Shown here piece after piece: positions 54,474 to 63,671 of a stretch of 64,000 nucleotides of DNA (within the stretch, counting starts at the first letter, position 1; each line of letters starts with the position of its first letter). The notes under the pieces were generated by a model that was not told the origin of the DNA, ran no database searches, and was given only the letters and a program-made list of their open reading frames with translations. The translations under genes were made by a program, and so were the position numbers. Source of the stretch: Aquimarina sp. BL5 (GTDB lineage: Bacteria > Bacteroidota > Bacteroidia > Flavobacteriales > Flavobacteriaceae); contig NZ_CP031963.1 in the NCBI RefSeq assembly GCF_003443675.1, positions 1,201,501 to 1,265,500 of the forward strand, written 5' to 3'.

Positions 54474-56594
54474 TTATGGGGTTAATTTTTTTTCTAAAAA
54501 TTTCTGCTGCCGTTTTGGCAAATTATCCTTTAAATCTACATATTTCTTTTTAATCTCAGGACTCTTCAATAAGTTATCTAGTACTTTCCTACAAAAGTTT
54601 CTAAATCTCCAATTATGATGTACCGCTCCATCCATCAAATCGACAAGAGATTGATCAGAAAAAGCCTTAAGACTTTCTAAATACGTAAATGCATTCTCGC
54701 GGGTACTAAAATGATGCACAGGAGCAGCATATCTCGATAATTCTGCATAAAATTGCTGATGCTTTTCTTTTTGATACTCTGGTGTACTAAGTGCCAATAC
54801 TAACCAAAGTATTCGTACATTTTTATCATGAAACCCAATAATATCTTTAGTAACTTCTAAATACGTATTCCTTTCTGAAGGAAAATTAGCCCATAAATGG
54901 TACAATGCTGGTTCTACAGTGGCATATGATTCATCCGCCAATAAGGACTCGTATTGTTTTTTTAGCCCTTTTGGTATAGTATTCATCGTGTTAGCAATTG
55001 CTTGTCTCACATATATATTATTTGTTTCAAAAGCTTTGGTAAATAAAGCAATCGCCTCCTGAGATGTTTCGCCTTCTAATTGATAAATCACTTCTTGCCC
55101 CAGATATTCATTGATCGGAAAATCTAATGCTGTCGCCAACGTGCCCCATTTTCCTACTAAAGGTTGTGTACGCTCGCCGGCTAGGCTTAAATATTTTTTG
55201 ATAAATGTAGATGTTGTTAATATATCCAATGCTTCCTGAGACGGAAACTCAATAGCTTCTAACCATATTTTTCGGTATTCTGATAGGTCCTGACCACTCA
55301 CTTCTTCCGCTATAACAATAAAATCTGATGTAGTCACATTTTTGAATTTGTATTTCTCTAGATAATTAGTGATAGTAAGCTTAAAATTAGCATCTCCTAT
55401 CACATTCTTTAAGGCGTGTAACGCCCAAGCACCACGCTGATAAAAAGTAAGAGAACTTGCTTTAGGGTTTAATAAAGAAGTAGCATCTGCAGCTTTGGAC
55501 TGTTCGGTGAGCTGCTCTGCGCTTTCGTATAATTTATATTGAAAATACTCATCTCCAAAAATTTCTCTTTCGGCAAGCAACGCATAATAAGTAGCAAAAC
55601 CTTCTTGTAACCAATGATGCTTCCCTTCAGTTTCGGTAACTAAATCCCCAAACCATTGATGTGCCAATTCATGAGCATTTACATTAATATAATTACGATC
55701 ATTAAATCCTATTTTGTCTACTACAAAAGCATCAGAAAAAATGGTTGTTCCAGTATTTTCCATTCCTGCATATAAAAAATCTTTTACAGGAATCTGTTTG
55801 TAGTTCTGCCACGGAAATGCATATCCAATCTCTTTTTCGAGGAAATCAAACATTTTTTTACTATGCTTATAGGTCGATTCGAACTTGTCTTTATCCTCAG
55901 GATAATAATACATCTCTAATGGGATACCACTTTCAGAGTTTTCTACCACTTTCGCATACTTACCTATCGCCAATGCCAGCAAATAACTACTCATAGGTTG
56001 CTGCATGTCATATTCCCATCGCTGGATAGAATCATTTACTGTTTGTTTACTAACAAGTTTTCCATTCGCTATAACCTCATAATTCGCATCATAATTAATT
56101 GTCAGATCAAATTCGACCTTCTCATTCATATCATCAAAACTTGGTAACCAATTAGAAGTATACTTTCCTTGTCCTTGTGTCCAAATCTGATCGTTTCCTT
56201 GATAATCCTTTAGAAAATACAATGCTTTTTTAGGAGCTGCTATATATTGAATTTCTATACTATGTTCGGATCCTAACTGAAAATCAGAAGTAACTTCTAT
56301 CTTTTCGTTATCATACCCTACGGTTGCTTTTTCTCCATCTAATAACACGCCCATAATTTGCATTTTTTGTGCATCAATGCTTATGGATTGTGTAGGTTGA
56401 AGTATTTTAAACACATAGGTCACTTTTCCTTCTACCTTTTTAAAATTAGCTTCTAGAAAGATATTTACTTTTCCCTTTAAAAAATCTACCGAAGATTGTT
56501 CTTTTTTATTATTCTCAAGCAAACTTGAATCCGCCTGCTGAGCAGATATAGCAAAAGAAGTAAAGCATATAATTAGATATAAAATAAATCGCAT
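54474..56594 (-). CDS. Exported M1-family aminopeptidase
   Basis: This 706-residue protein is counted from the ATG at 56594; an upstream TTG three codons earlier is less likely. The signal peptide is FILYLIICFTSFAISAQ. An N-terminal beta domain (about 30-230) precedes the peptidase. The exopeptidase motif GAMEN appears as YAGMENTGT near 280. The zinc site HELAHQWFGDLV lies near 310, with the third ligand Glu in WLQEGFATYY 18 residues later. The helical C-terminal domain is complete. It removes N-terminal amino acids in the periplasm. It shares an operon with the patatin gene and is divergent from recG. Confidence 0.92.
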   Translation of the reverse strand: MRFILYLIICFTSFAISAQQADSSLLENNKKEQSSVDFLKGKVNIFLEANFKKVEGKVTYVFKILQPTQSISIDAQKMQIMGVLLDGEKATVGYDNEKIEVTSDFQLGSEHSIEIQYIAAPKKALYFLKDYQGNDQIWTQGQGKYTSNWLPSFDDMNEKVEFDLTINYDANYEVIANGKLVSKQTVNDSIQRWEYDMQQPMSSYLLALAIGKYAKVVENSESGIPLEMYYYPEDKDKFESTYKHSKKMFDFLEKEIGYAFPWQNYKQIPVKDFLYAGMENTGTTIFSDAFVVDKIGFNDRNYINVNAHELAHQWFGDLVTETEGKHHWLQEGFATYYALLAEREIFGDEYFQYKLYESAEQLTEQSKAADATSLLNPKASSLTFYQRGAWALHALKNVIGDANFKLTITNYLEKYKFKNVTTSDFIVIAEEVSGQDLSEYRKIWLEAIEFPSQEALDILTTSTFIKKYLSLAGERTQPLVGKWGTLATALDFPINEYLGQEVIYQLEGETSQEAIALFTKAFETNNIYVRQAIANTMNTIPKGLKKQYESLLADESYATVEPALYHLWANFPSERNTYLEVTKDIIGFHDKNVRILWLVLALSTPEYQKEKHQQFYAELSRYAAPVHHFSTRENAFTYLESLKAFSDQSLVDLMDGAVHHNWRFRNFCRKVLDNLLKSPEIKKKYVDLKDNLPKRQQKFLEKKLTP

Positions 56595-56660
56595 ACAAAT
56601 CAATAATCAAATGTTCTGCCAAAATAACGATTTTAGTCTGGTAATGTGACAACTTTAGCA

Positions 56661-56691
56661 TTGAACATTTTTGTGATTAATAGTATCTTCG
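56661..56691 (+). promoter_or_regulatory. recG: Candidate recG promoter
   Basis: TTG (56661-56663) is followed after 20 bp by TATCTTCG (56684-56691), close to TAnnTTTG. The ATG at 56697 is 5 bp further, which would give a leaderless transcript and supports that start. Confidence 0.4.
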
Positions 56692-56696
56692 CTTTA

Positions 56697-58799
56697 ATGA
56701 ATCCGAATATCTTACAAACTCCTATTGATTATTTAAAAGGTGTTGGGCCTTCTCGTGCAGATCTGTTGCGCACAGAGTTAGGTATTCATACCTATCAGGA
56801 TTTGGTTAATTTATTTCCAAATAGATACATTGATAAAACCAATTATTATAAAATTAATGAGCTACAGCGCACTTCTGCAGAAGTACAAATGGTTGGTAAG
56901 ATCATCAATATCAAAATGGTAGAGCAAAAACGAGGAAAACGTTTAGTAGCCAAATTTATGGATGATACTGGAGAAATGGAATTGGTATGGTTTAGAGGTC
57001 ATAAATGGATTAAGGAAAATATAAAACTAAACACTACTTATGTAATTTTTGGTAAGACTAAATACTATAATGGGTTTAGTATGCCACATCCAGAGATGGA
57101 ACTACTTTCTGAACATGAAAAAAACCTGAAAGTACTCATGCAACCGGTATATCCCTCTACAGAAAAATTATCAAATAGAGGTATCACCAATCGTGTGATT
57201 AGCAAAATGATGATGCAGTTGTTTCTAGATACCAAAGCTGGGTTTTACGACACTCTTTCTGAAGAAATACGCAATGAATTAAAACTTATTCATAAAAGTG
57301 AAGCAATTCTTAATATTCACTTCCCAAAAAATCAAGAGTTACTTGCCAAGGCCCAATATCGACTAAAGTTTGAAGAACTTTTTTATATTCAGCTTCAATT
57401 AATTACGAAAAAATTAATCCGTAAACAGAAAATCAAGGGATTTCCGTTTACCGAAGTTGGAGAATATTTCACTAATTTCTATAACAATCATTTACCTTTC
57501 GAACTAACCAATGCACAGAAACGGGTTATCAAAGAGATCCGAAAGGATATAGGAAGTAGTGCGCAGATGAATCGCTTGCTACAAGGAGATGTAGGATCAG
57601 GAAAAACTATCGTAGCATTAATGACGATGCTATTGGCATTAGATAATGGTTTTCAGGCATGCTTAATGGCTCCAACTGCTATTTTGGCGAATCAACATTA
57701 TCAGGGAATTGTAGAATTAACTAAAGACCTAGACATCAATGTAAAATTATTGATGGGTAGTTCTAAAACGAAAGAACGTCGTGTAATCCATCAAGAATTA
57801 GAAGAAGGTACATTGCATATCCTTATCGGTACACATGCAGTATTAGAAGATAAAGTAAAGTTCAAAAATCTAGGACTAGCAATTATAGATGAACAACATC
57901 GATTTGGAGTAGCACAACGCTCTAAACTCTGGCATAAGAATACGTATCCGCCTCATATTCTTGTCATGACCGCAACTCCAATTCCTAGAACATTGGCTAT
58001 GAGTCTGTATGGAGATTTGGATATTTCCGTGATTGATGAATTACCGCCAGGAAGAAAATCTATTAAAACGGTACATCGATATGATAGCAATCGTCTAAAG
58101 GTTTTTAAGTTTATTGCTGATGAGATTCAGAAAGGAAGACAAATCTATATTGTATATCCTCTGATCCAGGAATCCGAAGCCTTAGATTATAAAGATTTGA
58201 TGGATGGATATGAAAGTATTGCTCGCTCCTTCCCTACTCCGGATTATCAGATATCCATAGTACACGGTAAAATGAAACCAGCGGATAAAGATTATGAGAT
58301 GGAACGTTTCGTAAAAGGAGAAACCAATATTATGGTTGCTACTACAGTAATCGAAGTAGGAGTTAATGTACCTAATGCCAGTGTGATGATCATAGAGAGT
58401 GCAGAACGTTTCGGACTCTCACAATTACATCAGTTACGAGGTCGTGTAGGTCGTGGCGCAGAACAAAGTTTTTGCATACTAATGACCAGTTTTAAACTAT
58501 CCTCTGATAGTAAAACAAGACTGGAAACTATGGTTAGAACCAATGATGGTTTTGATATCGCAGAAGTAGACTTAAAATTACGTGGACCAGGAGATATTAT
58601 GGGCACCCAACAAAGTGGAGTTCTAAATCTAAAAATAGCAGATATCGTGCGGGATAATGACATCCTAAAAACTGCAAGGTATTATGCCACGAAAATTCTA
58701 AAAGAAGATCCTTCTTTGTCCCTAGAAAAGAATAAAGTGTTGTTGTTTACATATCAACAATTAGCTAAGCACAAAAATATTTGGAATTATATTAGTTAG
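56697..58799 (+). CDS. recG: ATP-dependent DNA helicase RecG
   Basis: This 700-residue superfamily 2 helicase remodels stalled replication forks and Holliday junctions. The wedge domain (about 1-240, PIDYLKGVGPSRADLL at the start and an OB fold with VAKFMDDTGEMELVWFRG) precedes the helicase domains. The helicase shows Walker A GDVGSGKT near 300, the DEQH box IIDEQHRFGVAQRSKL near 397, VMTATPIPRTLAMSLYGD, HGKMKP, VATTVIEVGVNVPNA and the RecG-specific QLRGRVGRG with DIMGTQQSG near 630. Longer frames reach a GTG at 56646, but only the ATG at 56697 gives the usual RecG N-terminus. It is a single gene. Confidence 0.96.
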   Translation: MNPNILQTPIDYLKGVGPSRADLLRTELGIHTYQDLVNLFPNRYIDKTNYYKINELQRTSAEVQMVGKIINIKMVEQKRGKRLVAKFMDDTGEMELVWFRGHKWIKENIKLNTTYVIFGKTKYYNGFSMPHPEMELLSEHEKNLKVLMQPVYPSTEKLSNRGITNRVISKMMMQLFLDTKAGFYDTLSEEIRNELKLIHKSEAILNIHFPKNQELLAKAQYRLKFEELFYIQLQLITKKLIRKQKIKGFPFTEVGEYFTNFYNNHLPFELTNAQKRVIKEIRKDIGSSAQMNRLLQGDVGSGKTIVALMTMLLALDNGFQACLMAPTAILANQHYQGIVELTKDLDINVKLLMGSSKTKERRVIHQELEEGTLHILIGTHAVLEDKVKFKNLGLAIIDEQHRFGVAQRSKLWHKNTYPPHILVMTATPIPRTLAMSLYGDLDISVIDELPPGRKSIKTVHRYDSNRLKVFKFIADEIQKGRQIYIVYPLIQESEALDYKDLMDGYESIARSFPTPDYQISIVHGKMKPADKDYEMERFVKGETNIMVATTVIEVGVNVPNASVMIIESAERFGLSQLHQLRGRVGRGAEQSFCILMTSFKLSSDSKTRLETMVRTNDGFDIAEVDLKLRGPGDIMGTQQSGVLNLKIADIVRDNDILKTARYYATKILKEDPSLSLEKNKVLLFTYQQLAKHKNIWNYIS

Positions 58800-58856
58800 T
58801 GAAGGTATACAATTCTATCGCTAGGAATATATAATCATAATTTTACTTAAAAAAAG

Positions 58857-58885
58857 AAAAAGGCTGTCCAAAGACAACCTTTCCT
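58857..58885 (+). terminator. Weak terminator after recG
   Basis: AGGCTGTC (58861-58868) pairs with GACAACCT (58873-58880) with one C-A mismatch and a 4-nt loop. It is flanked by A-rich sequence on the left and a T-rich tail on the right. Confidence 0.4.
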
Positions 58886-58997
58886 TTCCGAAAGCCTATA
58901 AATAACGTTAAGAAAAGTTAATGCAAAAAAAGACTTTTTGTGAGTTATAGATTTTCGGAGCCCCCCTATATGCTTATGATTCTTTTGTTATACTTAA

Positions 58998-59249
58998 CTA
59001 TATAGTGTCTGCCCTCATCCATTTTGTCGCATTACTCCAGAAAATAACATTTTCATCATCAGATAATACGCCAGTCGATGGAGACAAATCTTCAAAATCT
59101 ACGTTAATTACAAAGGAATAAAAATTTACGATTTGACCATAAAACGGACCTTGGCCATTATCGTATCGAACTTCTAATTTTCTTTTATGTTCTGTTACCA
59201 AAATAGTTTGGTCAGCAAAATCTACCCATGTACCTTCAAAAGTTTTCAT
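58998..59249 (-). CDS. Small protein of unknown function
   Basis: This 83-residue acidic, aromatic-rich soluble protein has alternating hydrophobic residues that suggest a small beta-barrel or beta-sandwich (TFEGTWVDFADQTILVTEH, EVRYDNGQGPFYGQIVNF, VIFWSNATKWMR). The opening G-T-W and the closing N-A-T-x-W segment recall small lectin-like or calycin-like proteins, but I cannot name a family. It is a single gene between recG and a two-component operon. Confidence 0.6.
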   Translation of the reverse strand: MKTFEGTWVDFADQTILVTEHKRKLEVRYDNGQGPFYGQIVNFYSFVINVDFEDLSPSTGVLSDDENVIFWSNATKWMRADTI

Positions 59250-59658
59250 TATTCTAAGTTTAAGTAGTCCCTACTCTATTCAATATTGGCTTTTCGGGTC
59301 ACGCCGCATTATTTTTAATTCATTAATTCAAAAAAGTAATAACATAGCCAACATTAAAAATTCTCTTCAACTAATTATTAAACTACATCTGATTATTAAT
59401 TAAAACGGAAACAATTTTTCTATTATTCTATTTCCATTATGAAGTTACACTTAAATATCGTCGATATGGGAAAGAATGGAATAAGACAATGAATCGTATG
59501 CATAAGATCTAAAAAATGTGGTATCTAGATATTACATTTTGATACATACTAACCAGTAGTTCATTAATACTCGTGGAAACACAAGACATAATGTATCGAG
59601 AATTGTTTTTTTAACTTAAAATCTTTGTTCTCGTATACGTCTTAATAAAGCCGGAACA
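59250..59658. other. Intergenic region, nothing recognised
   Basis: 409 bp of AT-rich sequence between the small gene and the LytTR regulator gene. I see no ORF, no stable hairpin and no repeated motif. Confidence 0.4.
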
Positions 59659-60408
59659 TTATTTTAATGTTCGTACTCTTTTTATAATATTTTTATATTT
59701 TTCGCTCAACGTAATATGATGATTTCCTGAAAGAACAATAAGATTATCCGATGGTATAATTTCTTCTATCTTTTGCATATTTACGACATAATTTCTGTGG
59801 GTTCTACTAAACATAGTATCATCCAATAGATTCAGAATCTTAGTTAGTGAAATTAAAATGACGAATTTTTCTTTTGGGGTAACGATATTACAATACTTTT
59901 CTTCTACTTCTATATAAATAATATCCTCAAGAAATACTTTCTTTAGAATTTTTCCTTTTTTAATGTATAAATATGTTTCACTAATTACCGTATCCTCATC
60001 CTCGCTTAAAAAAGTGTCTTTTTGCGCATAGAATCGTTCTACCGCCATTTCTATAGCATACAATAACTCTAGCTCATTAAAAGGTTTTAGTAAATAACTA
60101 AAGGGTTGGGTTAATTTAGCCCTTTCGAATATAGATCGATCAGTAGCGCTGGTTAAAAAAACAAAAGGTTTTGAAGCATTGGGTACCGCATTAATTGTTT
60201 CGGCAAAAGCAATACCATCAGGCACTTTATCTAAAAAAACATCTAGAATGACAACATCGATAGTAGTAGTGTTGTAAAAAATATGAAGTGCTTCTTTTAG
60301 GTTTGTCGCGACACCCACAATAGTATAGCCATGAGTTTTAAGCACCGCAACTAGGGGGTCACTCTCGTGAGGATTATCTTCTACAATAAGTACGTTTATA
60401 CTATCCAT
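59659..60408 (-). CDS. LytTR-family response regulator
   Basis: This 249-residue protein has a receiver domain (about 5-125) with VLIVEDNPHES, the phospho-acceptor Asp in DVVILDVFLDKVPDG, FLTSATD, and the Lys in YLLKPFNELEL. A LytTR DNA-binding domain (about 150-249) has IIYIEVEEKYCNI, FSRTHRNYVVNMQKIEEI and HHITLSEKYKNIIKR. It overlaps the sensor kinase gene by 8 bp. The pair is co-expressed and forms one signalling unit; targets are unknown. Confidence 0.94.
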   Translation of the reverse strand: MDSINVLIVEDNPHESDPLVAVLKTHGYTIVGVATNLKEALHIFYNTTTIDVVILDVFLDKVPDGIAFAETINAVPNASKPFVFLTSATDRSIFERAKLTQPFSYLLKPFNELELLYAIEMAVERFYAQKDTFLSEDEDTVISETYLYIKKGKILKKVFLEDIIYIEVEEKYCNIVTPKEKFVILISLTKILNLLDDTMFSRTHRNYVVNMQKIEEIIPSDNLIVLSGNHHITLSEKYKNIIKRVRTLK

Positions 60409-62152
60409 TATTTAGTGCTTTGGGTAAAGATACAATCATTTTTGTACCTTTTCCTAGGGTACTATCAATAGAAAATTTCCCTTGATTTTTTTTAATCATT
60501 GTCTTACATAACTGTAAGCCTAAGCCAGTACCAATAACATCTTCATGTTCTTTTTTAGCCAATAAAACAGAATCTTTTAAAAGTTCTAACCTAGTAACCT
60601 CTGTCATCCCAGCACCCGTATCTTCTACTATAAGGTCGCAATACCCGTGATCATTATTTTCTGTATACAAGCTTATTGCTCCCTCCTGTTCAGAAAATTT
60701 GATGGCATTATCAACTAAATTACGAAGTACTATTTTTAAAGATTCCTGATCGGCCAAGATCATATCACTTTTTAAAACCTTATTGGTAAACGTGATATTT
60801 TTTTCTTTCATAAGCGGCAAATAATTATATACTACCTGTTCTGTAATAGGAAACAAATGCAGCGAAGTAATCTCAAAATACGATTGTTTCGTTTGTGATA
60901 ATGCCCAATGCAATAAGTTATCTAATAAATTATATAAACTATTTACCATAGTACTGTTTTGATCAAGTAGATTGTTTACGTTATCAAGCTTTTTAGGATT
61001 TAATTCATCCGACAGTAACCTATTACTATATTTTAATGCTATGATAGAAGAACGCAGGTCGTGACTTAAAATAGATAAAATTTGATCTTTGGTTGCATTT
61101 AACGCATCCAAGTCTTCTTTTTGGGTTGTGATAATCTTAGTGACCTTTACTTTTTCTTTATAAAAAAAAACAGCGGTTACTAACAGTACTAATAATGCAA
61201 TCGCAGAATAAAATAACCCATTACGCTCTGCTATCTTTGCTTTGTTTTCTGCCTGTAGTAGACTAACTTCTTTTTGTTTTTCTTTTATGGCAAATTCTTT
61301 TTCTATCTGAGCGACTTCCCAAATTTTATTCTGGTTATTCAGGGAGTCTGTCCATTTTTCATATTCTTTTCTATATCGTAAAGCATCCGAGAATTTTTTC
61401 CTATTCTCCTCTACCACTGCCATATTAAGTGCCGTATTTTGCCTTATTGTATAGTCATCTGTATATTTGGATAATTGATAGGCCTTTAGAAAATATCCTA
61501 TCGCTAATTGGTCCTTGTACTGCTCATAATTTGAAATGGCCATACCGCCGTAAAAACGGATAAGCTTTAACGTATCGGTTTTTATTTCAGGAGCTTCAAT
61601 ACTTTGTAACAAATAGGACTCCGCTTTATCATATTGTTTTAGGTGTAAATAACAAATCCCTAAATTATGTTCTACACCACTTTTTTTGACACCTATAAGC
61701 CCATAATCATTTACATCTAATTTCTCTATTCTAGTAAAATAATCAATCGCTTTTTGAAATTCGCTTAGCTCCAAAGCAATCTCGCCTAAATATATGTTTA
61801 CACGAGTATAAAATTTAAAGTCAGAAGAAATTTTGGCAAATTCTTTTTTAGCTTCTTCAAACAACTTTATTTTATTAAAACTATACGCTCTAAAAAAATG
61901 ACAATAATCCCGAAGCTTAGAATCCTTTACTGATTGACTAAGTTGTTTTGCAGAATACACCAAGGTAGAGTCCCATTCTTTTTGCAAAAAGAATGATTGT
62001 GCTTTATAAAAATGCTTTTCTCTGATAAACGGATCACTATGTATTTTAATTTCTTTTTCAAAAAGACTTTGCTCTTTTTTTTGTTGTGAAAAAGAAATAT
62101 TAGCGATCATAAAGCTAATTAAAAGAAAAAATAGTTTAAGAGTTCGTAGCAT
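60401..62152 (-). CDS. TPR sensor histidine kinase (HisKA type)
   Basis: This 583-residue protein has a signal segment (LFFLLISFMIANISFSQ) and a TPR region at about 40-290 (FQKAIDYFTRIEKL, YDKAESYLLQSIEAP). A membrane helix lies at about 312-330. The kinase has H box ILSHDLRSSIIALK, N box LRNLVDNAIKFSEQ, G1 VEDTGAGM, G2 GTGLGLQLCKTMI. The TPRs face the periplasm. It overlaps the LytTR regulator gene and has the same overall layout as the other TPR kinase in the window, but a different phosphoacceptor class. The signal is unknown. Confidence 0.93.
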   Translation of the reverse strand: MLRTLKLFFLLISFMIANISFSQQKKEQSLFEKEIKIHSDPFIREKHFYKAQSFFLQKEWDSTLVYSAKQLSQSVKDSKLRDYCHFFRAYSFNKIKLFEEAKKEFAKISSDFKFYTRVNIYLGEIALELSEFQKAIDYFTRIEKLDVNDYGLIGVKKSGVEHNLGICYLHLKQYDKAESYLLQSIEAPEIKTDTLKLIRFYGGMAISNYEQYKDQLAIGYFLKAYQLSKYTDDYTIRQNTALNMAVVEENRKKFSDALRYRKEYEKWTDSLNNQNKIWEVAQIEKEFAIKEKQKEVSLLQAENKAKIAERNGLFYSAIALLVLLVTAVFFYKEKVKVTKIITTQKEDLDALNATKDQILSILSHDLRSSIIALKYSNRLLSDELNPKKLDNVNNLLDQNSTMVNSLYNLLDNLLHWALSQTKQSYFEITSLHLFPITEQVVYNYLPLMKEKNITFTNKVLKSDMILADQESLKIVLRNLVDNAIKFSEQEGAISLYTENNDHGYCDLIVEDTGAGMTEVTRLELLKDSVLLAKKEHEDVIGTGLGLQLCKTMIKKNQGKFSIDSTLGKGTKMIVSLPKALNNG

Positions 62153-62187
62153 TAGTATTTTTAACAGAATAACACCATTACAATATA

Positions 62188-62214
62188 CAAAAAGCAGGGA
62201 GAATACCCCTGCTT
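62188..62214 (-). terminator. Intrinsic terminator after the 201-residue unknown gene
   Basis: AAGCAGGG (62192-62199) pairs perfectly with CCCTGCTT (62207-62214) around a 7-nt loop. On the minus strand it ends in a T run. It separates the unknown gene from the kinase operon. Confidence 0.85.
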
Positions 62215-62252
62215 ATGATTAAACTCATTAAGTACTATACTAGGACAGTATT

Positions 62253-62858
62253 TTATTCATCACTAGGCTGAACTGTAGTTACTGTACCTCTTGATGTTTC
62301 TGGATCTTCATCTAATAAAAAAGCTCGGACTGTCTCAAAAGTATTAATGCCAAATATTGATGATTCCGGAAATACAAGAAAATATGGAAAAACATTAAAT
62401 TTATTTTTGTTCACATTACCTCCCTTTTCCGCTAAGACTTCCCTATTGTAACTAAAATATATATCTAGCTGTAAATTTCCTTCAGAGCCTAAAGAAAAAT
62501 TATATTGAAATAAAGTTTTTTTTAGTTCCCCATATCCATATACAGTAGCAGAAAGAAAAATACCAATGAAAGAAGAAGATAAAGGATTTTGGAAATGATC
62601 ATTTCTAAAAGCCTGCACTATTGGTTGAATAGCTCTTACATTATTTAAATATTGTTTATGAATATTTAATGAGCTATCAAGACCTTCTTTTGGGCTCAAG
62701 GGGATAGCACTTGTTTCTCCCATCACAGGTAGTTTATTGTCAGCAACATCACTCTTAATATGTTCATTAAATTCTACTTCCTTTATAGGAATCGCACTTT
62801 CTAAAATTTTATGATATCTAAGTTGTTTTACAGTTTGTTCAATTTCTAATGTACTCAT
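62253..62858 (-). CDS. Unknown soluble protein
   Basis: This 201-residue protein has no signal peptide or membrane helix. It starts MSTLEIEQTVKQLRYHKIL and ends in an acidic Thr-rich tail (TSRGTVTTVQPSDE). The middle is mixed alpha/beta (SSFIGIFLSATVYGYGEL, LQLDIYFSYNREVL). I recognise no family. It has its own promoter and terminator, so it is a single-gene unit. Confidence 0.6.
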   Translation of the reverse strand: MSTLEIEQTVKQLRYHKILESAIPIKEVEFNEHIKSDVADNKLPVMGETSAIPLSPKEGLDSSLNIHKQYLNNVRAIQPIVQAFRNDHFQNPLSSSFIGIFLSATVYGYGELKKTLFQYNFSLGSEGNLQLDIYFSYNREVLAEKGGNVNKNKFNVFPYFLVFPESSIFGINTFETVRAFLLDEDPETSRGTVTTVQPSDE

Positions 62859-62912
62859 AATTAAAATAGGTTTAAAAGTTATTATTTAATGCAATAGCAT
62901 TACTATGTTCTT

Positions 62913-62946
62913 CAAAAGTAATTCTATTGCAAAAAAACAATAGAAT
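62913..62946 (-). promoter_or_regulatory. Promoter and inverted repeat upstream of the 201-residue unknown gene
   Basis: TACTTTTG (62920-62913, minus strand) matches TAnnTTTG, with a TTG 17 bp upstream (62940-62938). A perfect 9-bp inverted repeat, ATTCTATTG (62921-62929) with CAATAGAAT (62938-62946), covers the spacer and -33 box, as an operator would. Confidence 0.45.
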
Positions 62947-63671
62947 GGTAAAGACTTTACTAAAAATGGCACAAAGCAAGAAAATTTTGGCATAAACTAT
63001 CAAAAACAGAGAAGCAAATTAAAATCCAAATGCAATTCATTATTTCGTACAAGTCTTTACAAGATTACTAAGGATACTAAAAAAACAGGTGTTCTTAAAT
63101 TTTATAATAAGAATTAAATTCCGGCAACATATAATACACTTCTAGCACTAATCTAGCACAACGGTAATAACATATGAAGTAGAGTGTCTCTGGCAATTAT
63201 ATCGTGCTACTAAGAGTGAGTCGCAACTGTTCATCCTTGCTGATAAAAAATGCTGAGGTTTTCATAAAAGAAAAGAGAATTCTACTAGGTGTATCTCTAT
63301 AGCCTACCAAATGCCACATAATAATTGTTAAAAAATTAACAGTACAGCACCTGATAGGGGTACTGCAGGAGTACTCCCCTCCTATCTCTACGGTAGCCTT
63401 ACGGTATGTACAACAGAAGTGGTGCTTCCATCTAACACAAGAGCGACTTCTCTCTAGACATAGCAACACTTCTGTTTCTACCTAGTGCTTCTTCTGTTTT
63501 AGGTACCCCAAACCGATGTTTTAATATCGTACCCCCACCATCACCAGTACCCTCTGCTTTGTTTTCTTACTAAGCACCCTACTGGTATAAGTACCCCTCC
63601 CACACTTATAGTAGTGGGTTTTGAGGTATGTAAGCGGAAAAAACACTTAAATTAACAGTTTATGTTAAAAT
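62947..63671. other. Non-coding region with hairpins and repeated GTACCC motifs
   Basis: About 725 bp without a credible gene. From 63300 to 63620 base composition is visibly richer in G+C than the surroundings. It holds TGTTAA/TTAACA (63326-63341); a long imperfect hairpin at 63353-63386 (GATAGG outer, AGGGGTACT with AGTAC-CCCCT-like inner arms); tandem TACGGTA just after it; CCCAC/GTGGG (63599-63618); and five GTACCC or GCACCC elements spaced about 18-28 bp (near 63503, 63531, 63549, 63569 and 63591). A 90-codon frame on the minus strand (63197-63469) has unlikely composition and is not called. Confidence 0.4.

Noticed and set aside
56646..56696. GTG start 17 codons upstream for RecG
   Set aside because: The resulting N-terminus is unlike RecG, and a promoter box lies within this stretch.
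63197..63469. 90-codon frame on the minus strand
   Set aside because: Composition (many Cys, Arg, Ser, no family features) is unlike the other genes, and the region is full of repeats and hairpins. It is more likely a chance frame.
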